Source: CAZDML01 sp964506645
GTDB taxonomy: Bacteria > Elusimicrobiota > Elusimicrobia > 2-01-FULL-59-12
NCBI GenBank assembly: GCA_964506645.1
Contig: CAZDML010000130.1
Location: 1 to 5,614 of the forward strand
DNA length: 5,614 nt
Direction: 5' to 3'
Under the pieces are notes generated by a model. The model saw only the letters and a list, made by a program, of their open reading frames with translations. It ran no database searches and had not been told where the DNA came from. Positions 1 through 5,430 of the stretch are shown piece by piece; positions within the stretch are counted from its first letter, which is position 1; every line of letters starts with the position of its first letter. The position numbers and the translations under genes are program-made.

Positions 1-104
1 ATTTCTACGGTATGGAAGAGTCTGCGTGGGTGATGAGTTTTGTGTCGCGGGAAGAACAGCTAAAGACGGCGGTGGAAAAGATACGGCGGGTGTTAAACGG
101 CTAA
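1..104 (+). CDS. C-terminal fragment of a probable class I/II aminotransferase (5' end outside window)
   Basis: This is an open frame entering from the left edge. It reads in codons starting at base 3 and ends at TAA 102-104, giving 33 residues. The peptide begins FYGMEESAWVMSF and ends in an amphipathic helix, SREEQLKTAVEKIRRVL, then NG. A short beta strand followed by 'S..EQL..A..KI..(V/F)L' is the usual C-terminal end of fold-type I PLP-dependent aminotransferases of class I/II, where it closes the small domain. No PLP lysine or other catalytic residue lies in the fragment, so the substrate cannot be given. It is the only plus-strand gene in the window and converges on the aldo/keto reductase, overlapping its last 12 bases. 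The call rests on the tail pattern alone. Another protein with a similar helical end is possible. Confidence 0.55.
   Translation, partial: FYGMEESAWVMSFVSREEQLKTAVEKIRRVLNG
93..104. other. Tail-to-tail overlap of convergent genes
   Basis: The TAA of the plus-strand aminotransferase-like gene (102-104) lies inside the last codons of the minus-strand reductase, whose own TAA is at 93-95. The two genes share 12 bases, leaving no room for a conventional bidirectional terminator between them. The final residues of each protein are therefore coded by the same DNA. Confidence 0.85.
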
Positions 105-992
105 GGCCAAGTCAGAGGCTTTTAGGTTTTCTTCCACCTGAGCGACGGTCTTACATCCAGGAATGACGACAGACACAGCCGGTTGTGCCAGAGCAAAGCG
201 CAGCGCGTTTTGAGCGGGCGTAAACGGACTGTCCTTCAAGAGCTTCAAATAATCCTGCACCATATTAATCAGCTGTGTCTGGTACTTGGTCGGCCATTGA
301 TGGCGGATATCACCAACCGGAAAGATGGAATCCTTGGAATACTTCCCTGTTAAAAAGCCGTTCGATAACGGTTCTCGTGCAATAATTCCGACGCCCTCTG
401 CGATGGCCTTGGGAAAAAGCTCTTCAGCAGCGTTACGGCGAAGATAGTTATAGACCACTTGCAGGGTCGATGGCTTCCCATTCTTTAGCGCCAGCAAGCC
501 TTCCTGGGGGTCGTGGATGGACACGCCATAAAATCGAATTTTCCCCTGGGCTTTCATTTTTTCAAGTGGCTCAAACACATGTCCGTGTTCCAGGAGACTG
601 AACGGCGGGTTGTGCAGCTGATACACATCGATGTAGTCGGTCTGTAGCCGCTCGAGGCTCTTTTCCAGTGCTTTCATCAGATAGGATTCTGAAAAATTGA
701 CACCGGTTGGGGTTTGATAGAAGTCGCTGCCGCCTTTGGTGGCCAGGATAACTTTTGAACGATCCCCTTTGAGCGCCTGCCCGAGGAGTTCTTCGCTGTG
801 GCCGTGGCCGTAGCAATCGGAGGTATCGAAAAACGTACATCCGAGATCGAGTGCGGCGCGAATGGCGCGTAACGATTCTTCATCTTCGGTGGGTCCGTAG
901 CTATTGCCGTGGCGGTCGCCGCCAATGGCCCAAGCCCCAAAGCCGACTTCGGACACCACGAGTCCGGTCGATCCAAGTTTGCGGGTTTTCAT
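93..992 (-). CDS. Aldo/keto reductase family protein
   Basis: A 299-residue NAD(P)H-dependent oxidoreductase of the aldo/keto reductase superfamily, with a (beta/alpha)8 barrel; it is expected to be cytoplasmic and reduces aldehydes or ketones to alcohols. The N-terminus MKTRKLGSTGLVVSEVGFG is the standard start of the family, which supports this ATG. The catalytic tetrad is complete: Asp56 and Tyr61 in FFDTSDCYG, Lys86 in LATKGG, and His127 in YQLHNP. The C-terminal stretch SVVIPGCKTVAQVEENL (274-290) matches the cofactor-binding segment of the family. Length is typical. The gene begins 12 bases after the NuoI-like gene stops and has no recognisable Shine-Dalgarno, so translation may be coupled to that gene. 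The physiological substrate cannot be read from the sequence. It may simply be an unrelated cargo gene at the end of the operon. Family assignment is very secure; function is open. Confidence 0.95.
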   Translation of the reverse strand: MKTRKLGSTGLVVSEVGFGAWAIGGDRHGNSYGPTEDEESLRAIRAALDLGCTFFDTSDCYGHGHSEELLGQALKGDRSKVILATKGGSDFYQTPTGVNFSESYLMKALEKSLERLQTDYIDVYQLHNPPFSLLEHGHVFEPLEKMKAQGKIRFYGVSIHDPQEGLLALKNGKPSTLQVVYNYLRRNAAEELFPKAIAEGVGIIAREPLSNGFLTGKYSKDSIFPVGDIRHQWPTKYQTQLINMVQDYLKLLKDSPFTPAQNALRFALAQPAVSVVIPGCKTVAQVEENLKASDLALAV

Positions 993-1004
993 GAGTGGGA
1001 GAAG

Positions 1005-1553
1005 CTAATGAGTTGGCGCAGCGGCGGCTCCGGCGGGCGGAGCTTTGTGGGCGCCGATGCCCACGGAGAGATGTTTTTCTTTCACGTCTGCCCAGGGAGT
1101 CACGACGTTCCCAGCGGCATTGACTGGAGAGAGCGGGGTTCCGTCCGCCGCTTTCGTCCAGGTGATCTTGAAATCGTCGCGCGACATGAACATGAGTTCA
1201 TATTCGTTCGTATGGTGCACCGATTTGGGATTGGTCGGGCAGGCTTCTTCGCAGAGTCGGCACCAGTTGCACTTGCCGAAATCGATGGTGTAGTTCTGAA
1301 TCACCTTTTTCCCCTGCGCGTTGCGTTCGCTGGTGAGGTCGATACAGGTCGAGGGGCAGGCGCGGACGCACATATCGCAGGCAATACATTCCTCAATGTG
1401 GAACGTCAACATCCCGCGGAAACGGTCCGAGATTTTGGCTTTTTCCATCGGATAGTACACCGTGACCTTGGGCTGGAACATGTACTTAAAGGTCATTCCC
1501 ATGCCTTTGAGCAGTGCGGCGGAGTTGGTCCAGATAGTTTTAAAGTAGTCCAT
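1005..1553 (-). CDS. NuoI-like 2x[4Fe-4S] ferredoxin-type protein (complex I subunit I homologue)
   Basis: A 182-residue protein that looks like NADH-quinone oxidoreductase subunit I (NuoI/TYKY), which carries clusters N6a and N6b in the peripheral arm of complex I. The N-terminal segment (about 3-50) has the family's amphipathic helix and the pattern LLKGMGMTFKYMFQPKVTVYYP followed by RFRG, which in true complex I lies against the membrane arm. Two full CxxCxxCxxxCP motifs follow: Cys56, 59, 62, 66 and Cys95, 98, 101, 105. YTIDFGKC before the second motif and NEYEL after it are also NuoI-like. The tail from about 125 is less familiar and ends in an Ala/Pro-rich stretch (KAPPAGAAAAPTH). AAGGAA at 1559-1564 sets the start. 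No other nuo gene is in the window; instead it follows the 2-oxoacid oxidoreductase genes. It may serve a complex I encoded elsewhere, or act as an electron carrier for the oxidoreductase. The family is clear; the role is inferred. Confidence 0.88.
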   Translation of the reverse strand: MDYFKTIWTNSAALLKGMGMTFKYMFQPKVTVYYPMEKAKISDRFRGMLTFHIEECIACDMCVRACPSTCIDLTSERNAQGKKVIQNYTIDFGKCNWCRLCEEACPTNPKSVHHTNEYELMFMSRDDFKITWTKAADGTPLSPVNAAGNVVTPWADVKEKHLSVGIGAHKAPPAGAAAAPTH

Positions 1554-1558
1554 AACGT

Positions 1559-1564
1559 TTCCTT
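1559..1564 (-). promoter_or_regulatory. Shine-Dalgarno of the NuoI-like gene
   Basis: Read on the minus strand this is AAGGAA, five bases before the ATG at 1551-1553. It lies in the 28-base gap after the CbiX-like gene, the widest gap in the operon, and supports the chosen start. The gap holds no terminator-like hairpin. Confidence 0.7.
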
Positions 1565-1581
1565 GAATTTAATGATACCTA

Positions 1582-2442
1582 TTACGGAGTGGCTTTGTCT
1601 CTGAGCCACTGCGTCATATGCGGGTCCGGTAAAAGTGTTTTTGTCGTCAGAATATAGTCCAACCCTTTGAGGGCAATGCGGATCTTGCTTTCAATCCCAC
1701 CCTGAGCCAGTAACAAAGGTACGACCACGGCGCGCCGTTTCTGGCGGCTGATCGCTTCGACTTTATCGCGTAGGGCTTGAATGGCCTGACTGCGGACTTC
1801 GGCAGAGGCGTCGTCCCGTAGGGTTGCGACTTCGACAGAAGCAAAGGGCCCTTGTTTCATAATGCGGTCGGAAATATGCCCCATAATTTCGAGCCATCGC
1901 TCATTGTCGCCATCACTGTTCGGTCCGTGCGCGATAATGACCAACGATTCCTGTTCTGGGTCCTGACTCACGGTGGAGGCATGGTCGAGTAAAATTTCCG
2001 AGACGATCGGATCATCATCCAGTGCGCCGGTGAAGCGAATTTCAGCACGATGGCGGATCGGAAAGAACGCGTTATTAATGAATCCGGGTTTGTTGTCAAC
2101 GCCGAGCAGATAGCGCCACTGCCGCAGGACTTCCGAGTAAGACGAAATCGCTAAGGGAACGACAATGATCGTGCGCACCCCTTTATTATCCAGGGATTGA
2201 ATGGCATCAGCGAGATCGTCTACTTCTTCCTGAGAGTTCCCCATCCCGAAATACAGTTTCATGGGATATTGAATCTGAGCTTTCTTAACGGTGCGTTTTA
2301 CGGTCTTGTTCCATTGAGAAGAGCCGCCATGGGCCATGATGAGAATGCCGACCTCGGCTTTTTCCGCTTGGGNNNNNNNNNNGGCTGTGACACGTAGAAG
2401 GCCGAGGAGGGTGAGGAAAAGAACGGCTGATTTTTTGAGCAT
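1582..2442 (-). CDS. Exported CbiX-like (sirohydrochlorin chelatase-fold) protein, N-terminus interrupted by a sequence gap
   Basis: About 286 residues, counting the 10 N as given. The ATG at 2440-2442 gives MLKKSAVLFLTLLGLL, a short Lys-Lys n-region and hydrophobic core typical of a signal peptide, so export is likely. The mature part has two similar halves of the CbiX/chelatase fold: half 1 (about 31-155) opens VGILIMAHGG with His38, and half 2 (about 167-286) opens LVIIAHGP with His172. Each half also has a 'VVPL' strand (94-97, 240-243). In CbiX a second histidine is expected about ten residues on from the start of VPL; here those places read Glu104 and Ile250, so chelatase activity is doubtful. 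CbiX enzymes insert cobalt, iron or nickel into sirohydrochlorin-type tetrapyrroles; this one may bind metal or tetrapyrrole in the periplasm instead. The start lies four bases after korB stops, with no Shine-Dalgarno; an ATG at 2452-2454 overlapping korB is an alternative. Longer upstream readings run through korB out of frame and are not believed. Confidence 0.75.
   Translation of the reverse strand: MLKKSAVLFLTLLGLLRVTAXXXXQAEKAEVGILIMAHGGSSQWNKTVKRTVKKAQIQYPMKLYFGMGNSQEEVDDLADAIQSLDNKGVRTIIVVPLAISSYSEVLRQWRYLLGVDNKPGFINNAFFPIRHRAEIRFTGALDDDPIVSEILLDHASTVSQDPEQESLVIIAHGPNSDGDNERWLEIMGHISDRIMKQGPFASVEVATLRDDASAEVRSQAIQALRDKVEAISRQKRRAVVVPLLLAQGGIESKIRIALKGLDYILTTKTLLPDPHMTQWLRDKATP
2373..2382. 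other. Run of 10 N (assembly gap)
   Basis: Ten undetermined bases interrupt the CbiX-like gene right after its signal-peptide core. With exactly ten bases the reading frame joins the signal segment to the chelatase domain, spanning four unknown residues. If the run is a placeholder, the true length of missing DNA is unknown and the frame across it is not established. Confidence 0.97.
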
Positions 2443-2446
2443 GGTT

Positions 2447-3313
2447 CTAGGCATAGCGATTAATGAGTTCGCGGAAGTATTTCTCATCATCGCGCGGGAA
2501 TTGGCCGATGATGTCGCGAATGCGTTCGTTGAACGTCTGCCGGGTTTCGTCTTTGTAGAACTTGCCGAGAAAAATGTGTTCCTTGTCCTGCCACATTTCC
2601 AGTGCGCGCATCTTGTTGGTGGCGTTTTCATAGGGCGCGATCGGCGTCACCTTCTTGCCGTAGTATTTGTAGGTGTCGTTGAAAACCACGCAGGGTGAGA
2701 GCGCATGGATGAAGGAAAAGCCTTTGTGATTGACGCCTTCCACGATCAGGTCAGACAGGTGTTTGAGTTGTCCAGAGAAGCCGCGGGCCACAAACGAGAC
2801 GTCGTAGGCCAGAGAAAGGGCGATCGGATTCAAGTTTTCTTCAGCCACACCGTAGGGGCTCGATTTGCCCTGAAAGGTCTGCAGCGTGGTGGGAGAAGCC
2901 TGGCCTTTGGTCAGGCCGTAGATGTTGTTGTCGAGCATGATATAGGTAATGTCGATGTTACGCCGTGCGGCATGCGGGAAATGGCCGCCCCCGATGGCCA
3001 GTCCATCGCCGTCACCGCCGACCGCGATCACAGTCAGCTTCGGATTGCCAATCTTGACACCCATGGCCGTCGGCAGCACGCGGCCATGCACGCCGTGGAA
3101 TCCGTATGAATTTACGAAAATGGGAAGACGACCCGAACAGCCGATGCCGGAAACGACCACGACATCTTTGGGGTCGAGATTGAGCGTGGCCAGTGCCTGA
3201 TAGATGGCATTTAAAACGGCGAAGTCGCCGCAGCCCGGGCACCAGGTGATTTTGACATCGGACTTGTAGTCGGCTGTTGTATGTTGATGCGTATGCGTGT
3301 CAGGGGTCGCCAT
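2447..3313 (-). CDS. korB: 2-oxoacid:ferredoxin oxidoreductase, beta subunit (KorB type)
   Basis: A 288-residue catalytic beta subunit that binds thiamine diphosphate, Mg2+ and a [4Fe-4S] cluster. With the alpha subunit it performs CoA-dependent oxidative decarboxylation of a 2-oxoacid, or the reverse carboxylation. The ThDP motif is GDGD at 100-103 with the paired Asn129-Asn130 in LDNNIYGLTKGQ. Cluster cysteines are Cys25 and Cys28 (WCPGCGD), Cys59 (SGIGCSGR) and Cys208 (SPCVVFN). The stretches YGFHGVHGR (70-78) and HFPHAARRN (111-119) are typical of KorB proteins, which favours 2-oxoglutarate over pyruvate, though not conclusively. Length is near normal for the group. The first 16 residues are His/Thr-rich (HTHQH) and probably disordered. 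AGGAG at 3320-3324, just after the korA stop, sets the start. It sits between korA and the CbiX-like gene and is expected to be cytoplasmic. Family is secure; substrate is probable. Confidence 0.93.
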   Translation of the reverse strand: MATPDTHTHQHTTADYKSDVKITWCPGCGDFAVLNAIYQALATLNLDPKDVVVVSGIGCSGRLPIFVNSYGFHGVHGRVLPTAMGVKIGNPKLTVIAVGGDGDGLAIGGGHFPHAARRNIDITYIMLDNNIYGLTKGQASPTTLQTFQGKSSPYGVAEENLNPIALSLAYDVSFVARGFSGQLKHLSDLIVEGVNHKGFSFIHALSPCVVFNDTYKYYGKKVTPIAPYENATNKMRALEMWQDKEHIFLGKFYKDETRQTFNERIRDIIGQFPRDDEKYFRELINRYA

Positions 3314-3319
3314 AAAAAG

Positions 3320-3324
3320 CTCCT
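3320..3324 (-). promoter_or_regulatory. Shine-Dalgarno of korB
   Basis: AGGAG on the minus strand directly abuts the korA stop codon (TAA then AGGAG) and lies six bases before the korB ATG at 3311-3313. The 11-base spacing suggests that alpha and beta subunits are translated from one message in matched amounts. Confidence 0.8.
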
Positions 3325-5076
3325 TTATCTCGCCAAGGCGGCAGGCTGGTCGCTCACTTTGTCTGCGCCACTGGCAACCGCCTTAATTTTGCTGAGGATC
3401 TCTTCGGCATAAAACGGCAGCCCTTCGCACTTCGTTAAAGAGATCGTTGGAATCAGGAATTTGGAACGAAGCATCTGGTTGAGTTGTCCCCCAAAGTTCA
3501 GTTCAGCGACGATGACCGTTTCTACCGAACTCAGGAACTCACGGATTTCTTTTTCCGGAAGCGGAGCGACCATTTTGAGTTGGAGTTGGGCGGCCTTAAT
3601 GCCTTCTTTGCGGGCCAACTCCATTCCTTCGCGAATGGCGCCTTGGGTGGAGCCCCAACCGATAATGCCAATTTTGGCTTTGGCATCGCCAAAACGAGCG
3701 GTATAACCGGGTTCTTTAGAGGCTTCCACAATTTTCGTGTGGCGTTTGGTCGACATGGTGGTATGCATCTTGGGAGTGAAATTCGGGCTGCCCTTTTCGT
3801 TGTGCTCTAGACCCGTGGCGGCGTAACAGCCGCCTTCGGTGCCCGGAATGGCCATGGGCGAAACCCCGTTGGGATTTAGTTTGAAGCGTTTGTAATCTTT
3901 CAATTCTTCGGCCGTCGGTATTTCCCGGTTGATGACGGAGATTTTCTTGAAGTCCGGCCACGGGAAGGTTTGGGTGCGGTGCGCCAGAGACTGGTCGGTC
4001 AGGAATACGACCGGTGTCTGGTATTTTTCTGCCATGTTGAAGGCTTGCATCATGTAGTACATGCATTCTTCTACATCTCCCGGCGCGATCACAATACGTG
4101 GGGCATCCCCGTGTGAGCCATAGACGGCCAAGTTGAGGTCGCTTTGCTCCATCTTTGTCGGAAGGCCGGTTGACGGCCCCCCGCGCTGGGCGTCCACCAC
4201 GATCAACGGAATTTCTGACATGCTCGCCAATCCTAAAATTTCAATCATGAGCGCCAGTCCGGGGCCAGAGGTTGCTGTAAATGCTTTCTTGCCGGCGTAC
4301 GACGCGCCTGCCACGGACGCAATGGCCGCGATTTCGTCTTCGGTTTGAACAACGGCGCCACCGAATTTTGGCAAATCGCGTTCCATGAATTCGAGAATAT
4401 CGGACGCAGGAGTGATCGGATATCCGGCATAGTAGCGGCAGCCGGCCGAGATTGCGCCAATGGACAGCGATTCATTGCCCGACATCACCACGCGCTGAAG
4501 GGCCGATTTACGTGCTTCAAAGCTTGGGATGGCTTTCTTAAAAGGATGGGTGTTGACGTAGTCCATCCCGGCGCGCAATGCTTCTTTGTTTTTGTTTACA
4601 ACGACCTCGCCTTTCTTGCCGAAACGGTCTTTCAAAAGTTGGTCAAGTTGTTCGGCGGTGAGCTTGAGAACGCCGGCGAGCACGCCCAACGCAACGACGT
4701 TTTTCCCGAGCTTGGATTTGGTGACATTTTGTGTGATTTCATCGAGCGGAACGGCGTAAGCTTCAAAGGACCCTTTGGGCTGATAGTGACTGGGATCGTA
4801 AATCAGGAGTCCATCAGGGCGAATGGTGTGGCCATGGAGTTGGAACGCTTCTTCATTGAAAGTGACGAGGATATCGGCAAGATTACCTTGTGAGAGAACG
4901 TTTTCATCGCTCGTGCGAACCTGAAACATCGCGGGTCCGCCTTTAATTTCCGCCGGGTAGGTACGGAACGTATAGACTTCATAGTTAGAACGGGCCAGAG
5001 CAGTGGTGAGAAGTTCGCCGCAGCTGATGACGCCTTCTCCTCCCTCGCCTCCGATACGAACAACAATGTCCTTCAT
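3325..5076 (-). CDS. korA: 2-oxoacid:ferredoxin oxidoreductase, gamma-alpha fusion subunit (KorA type)
   Basis: A 583-residue subunit in which the gamma domain (about 1-180) is fused in front of the alpha domain (about 195-570), as in KorA-type enzymes. The gamma part shows RIGGEGGEGV (7-16) and AEIKGGPAMFQVR (42-54), the CoA-handling region of the family. The alpha part shows YPITPAS (219-225), the conserved substrate-pocket motif, then EDEIAAIASVAGASYAG (246-262), TSGPG (269-273) and QRGGPSTGLPTK (297-308), with a transketolase C-terminal-like domain from about 468 (IGIIGWGSTQGAI). With the beta subunit it makes acyl-CoA, CO2 and reduced ferredoxin from a 2-oxoacid, or fixes CO2 in reverse. 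The fused layout fits 2-oxoglutarate oxidoreductases best, but pyruvate or branched-chain oxoacids are not excluded. AAGGAGAT upstream fixes the start, 18 bases after the ferredoxin gene. No frameshift or missing motif is seen. Confidence 0.94.
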   Translation of the reverse strand: MKDIVVRIGGEGGEGVISCGELLTTALARSNYEVYTFRTYPAEIKGGPAMFQVRTSDENVLSQGNLADILVTFNEEAFQLHGHTIRPDGLLIYDPSHYQPKGSFEAYAVPLDEITQNVTKSKLGKNVVALGVLAGVLKLTAEQLDQLLKDRFGKKGEVVVNKNKEALRAGMDYVNTHPFKKAIPSFEARKSALQRVVMSGNESLSIGAISAGCRYYAGYPITPASDILEFMERDLPKFGGAVVQTEDEIAAIASVAGASYAGKKAFTATSGPGLALMIEILGLASMSEIPLIVVDAQRGGPSTGLPTKMEQSDLNLAVYGSHGDAPRIVIAPGDVEECMYYMMQAFNMAEKYQTPVVFLTDQSLAHRTQTFPWPDFKKISVINREIPTAEELKDYKRFKLNPNGVSPMAIPGTEGGCYAATGLEHNEKGSPNFTPKMHTTMSTKRHTKIVEASKEPGYTARFGDAKAKIGIIGWGSTQGAIREGMELARKEGIKAAQLQLKMVAPLPEKEIREFLSSVETVIVAELNFGGQLNQMLRSKFLIPTISLTKCEGLPFYAEEILSKIKAVASGADKVSDQPAALAR

Positions 5077-5082
5077 TTTAAT

Positions 5083-5088
5083 CTCCTT
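5083..5088 (-). promoter_or_regulatory. Shine-Dalgarno of korA
   Basis: AAGGAG on the minus strand, six bases before the korA ATG at 5074-5076 and within the 18-base gap after the ferredoxin gene. It is the strongest ribosome site in the window. Confidence 0.85.
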
Positions 5089-5094
5089 GATCTC

Positions 5095-5421
5095 TTAGGC
5101 CGCAGTGGTTGAGACGCTTCCCGGTGCACCGGTGTAGGTGCCGGGAGTTCCCTGCGGATAATTCTCGCGCGGGATCATCTCAATACAGTCCCAAGGACAA
5201 ATCTGTACGCACAGGGTACAACCGATGCATTTCTGAGGCACGACATAGACCCAGGAAGCATCCGGCGATTCCCCCGCCGGATTACGTTTAATGCATTCTT
5301 TAATCGGACACATTTGAATGCAGGCTTCGCATCCCGTGCAGTAATCTTTATAGACAAGCGCGATCGGTTTCGGCTTGCGTGCGGGAGGTGTCGGTCGCGG
5401 TGCGGGTGTTGGAGTTTCCAT
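5095..5421 (-). CDS. 2x[4Fe-4S] ferredoxin, delta-type subunit or partner of the 2-oxoacid oxidoreductase
   Basis: A 108-residue ferredoxin with two complete cluster motifs: Cys28, 31, 34, 38 (CTGCEACIQMCP) and Cys65, 68, 71, 75 (CIGCTLCVQICP). The two motifs are pseudo-symmetric, as in bacterial 8Fe ferredoxins and the delta subunits of 2-oxoacid oxidoreductases. Each is followed by an extra cysteine (Cys43 in IKECI, Cys79 in PWDCI), which is not rare in the family and need not be a ligand. The first 19 residues are rich in Pro, Ala and basic residues (PTPAPRPTPPARKPKP) and the last 20 in Gly, Thr, Ser and Ala; both look disordered. It would take electrons from the KorAB catalytic core to cytoplasmic acceptors. 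The gene starts nine bases after ilvB, with GAGGA as ribosome site, and directly precedes korA. Whether it is a fixed subunit or a free carrier cannot be told. Confidence 0.92.
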   Translation of the reverse strand: METPTPAPRPTPPARKPKPIALVYKDYCTGCEACIQMCPIKECIKRNPAGESPDASWVYVVPQKCIGCTLCVQICPWDCIEMIPRENYPQGTPGTYTGAPGSVSTTAA

Positions 5422-5425
5422 ACAG

Positions 5426-5430
5426 TCCTC
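5426..5430 (-). promoter_or_regulatory. Shine-Dalgarno of the ferredoxin gene
   Basis: GAGGA on the minus strand follows the ilvB stop codon immediately and lies four bases before the ferredoxin ATG at 5419-5421. It decides the start and ties the ferredoxin to the ilvB message. Confidence 0.7.

Noticed and set aside
909..1604. 231-codon plus-strand open frame opposite the NuoI-like gene
   Set aside because: It lies antisense to a gene with two perfect cluster motifs and a ribosome site, shows no familiar domain, and has a low-complexity composition typical of a complementary frame.
2443..2631. N-terminal extension of the CbiX-like frame into korB
   Set aside because: The extra 63 residues are an out-of-frame reading of the korB 3' end, composed mostly of Arg, Ser, Thr and Asn, and would precede a clear signal-peptide start.
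3265..3313. His-rich start of KorB as a possible metal site
   Set aside because: Only four histidines lie in a short, probably disordered leader with no partner ligands visible; a metal role cannot be supported.
4345..4893. 182-codon plus-strand open frame opposite korA
   Set aside because: It is wholly antisense to the conserved gamma and alpha motifs of korA and shows no recognisable domain; many similar antisense frames exist here because of codon composition.
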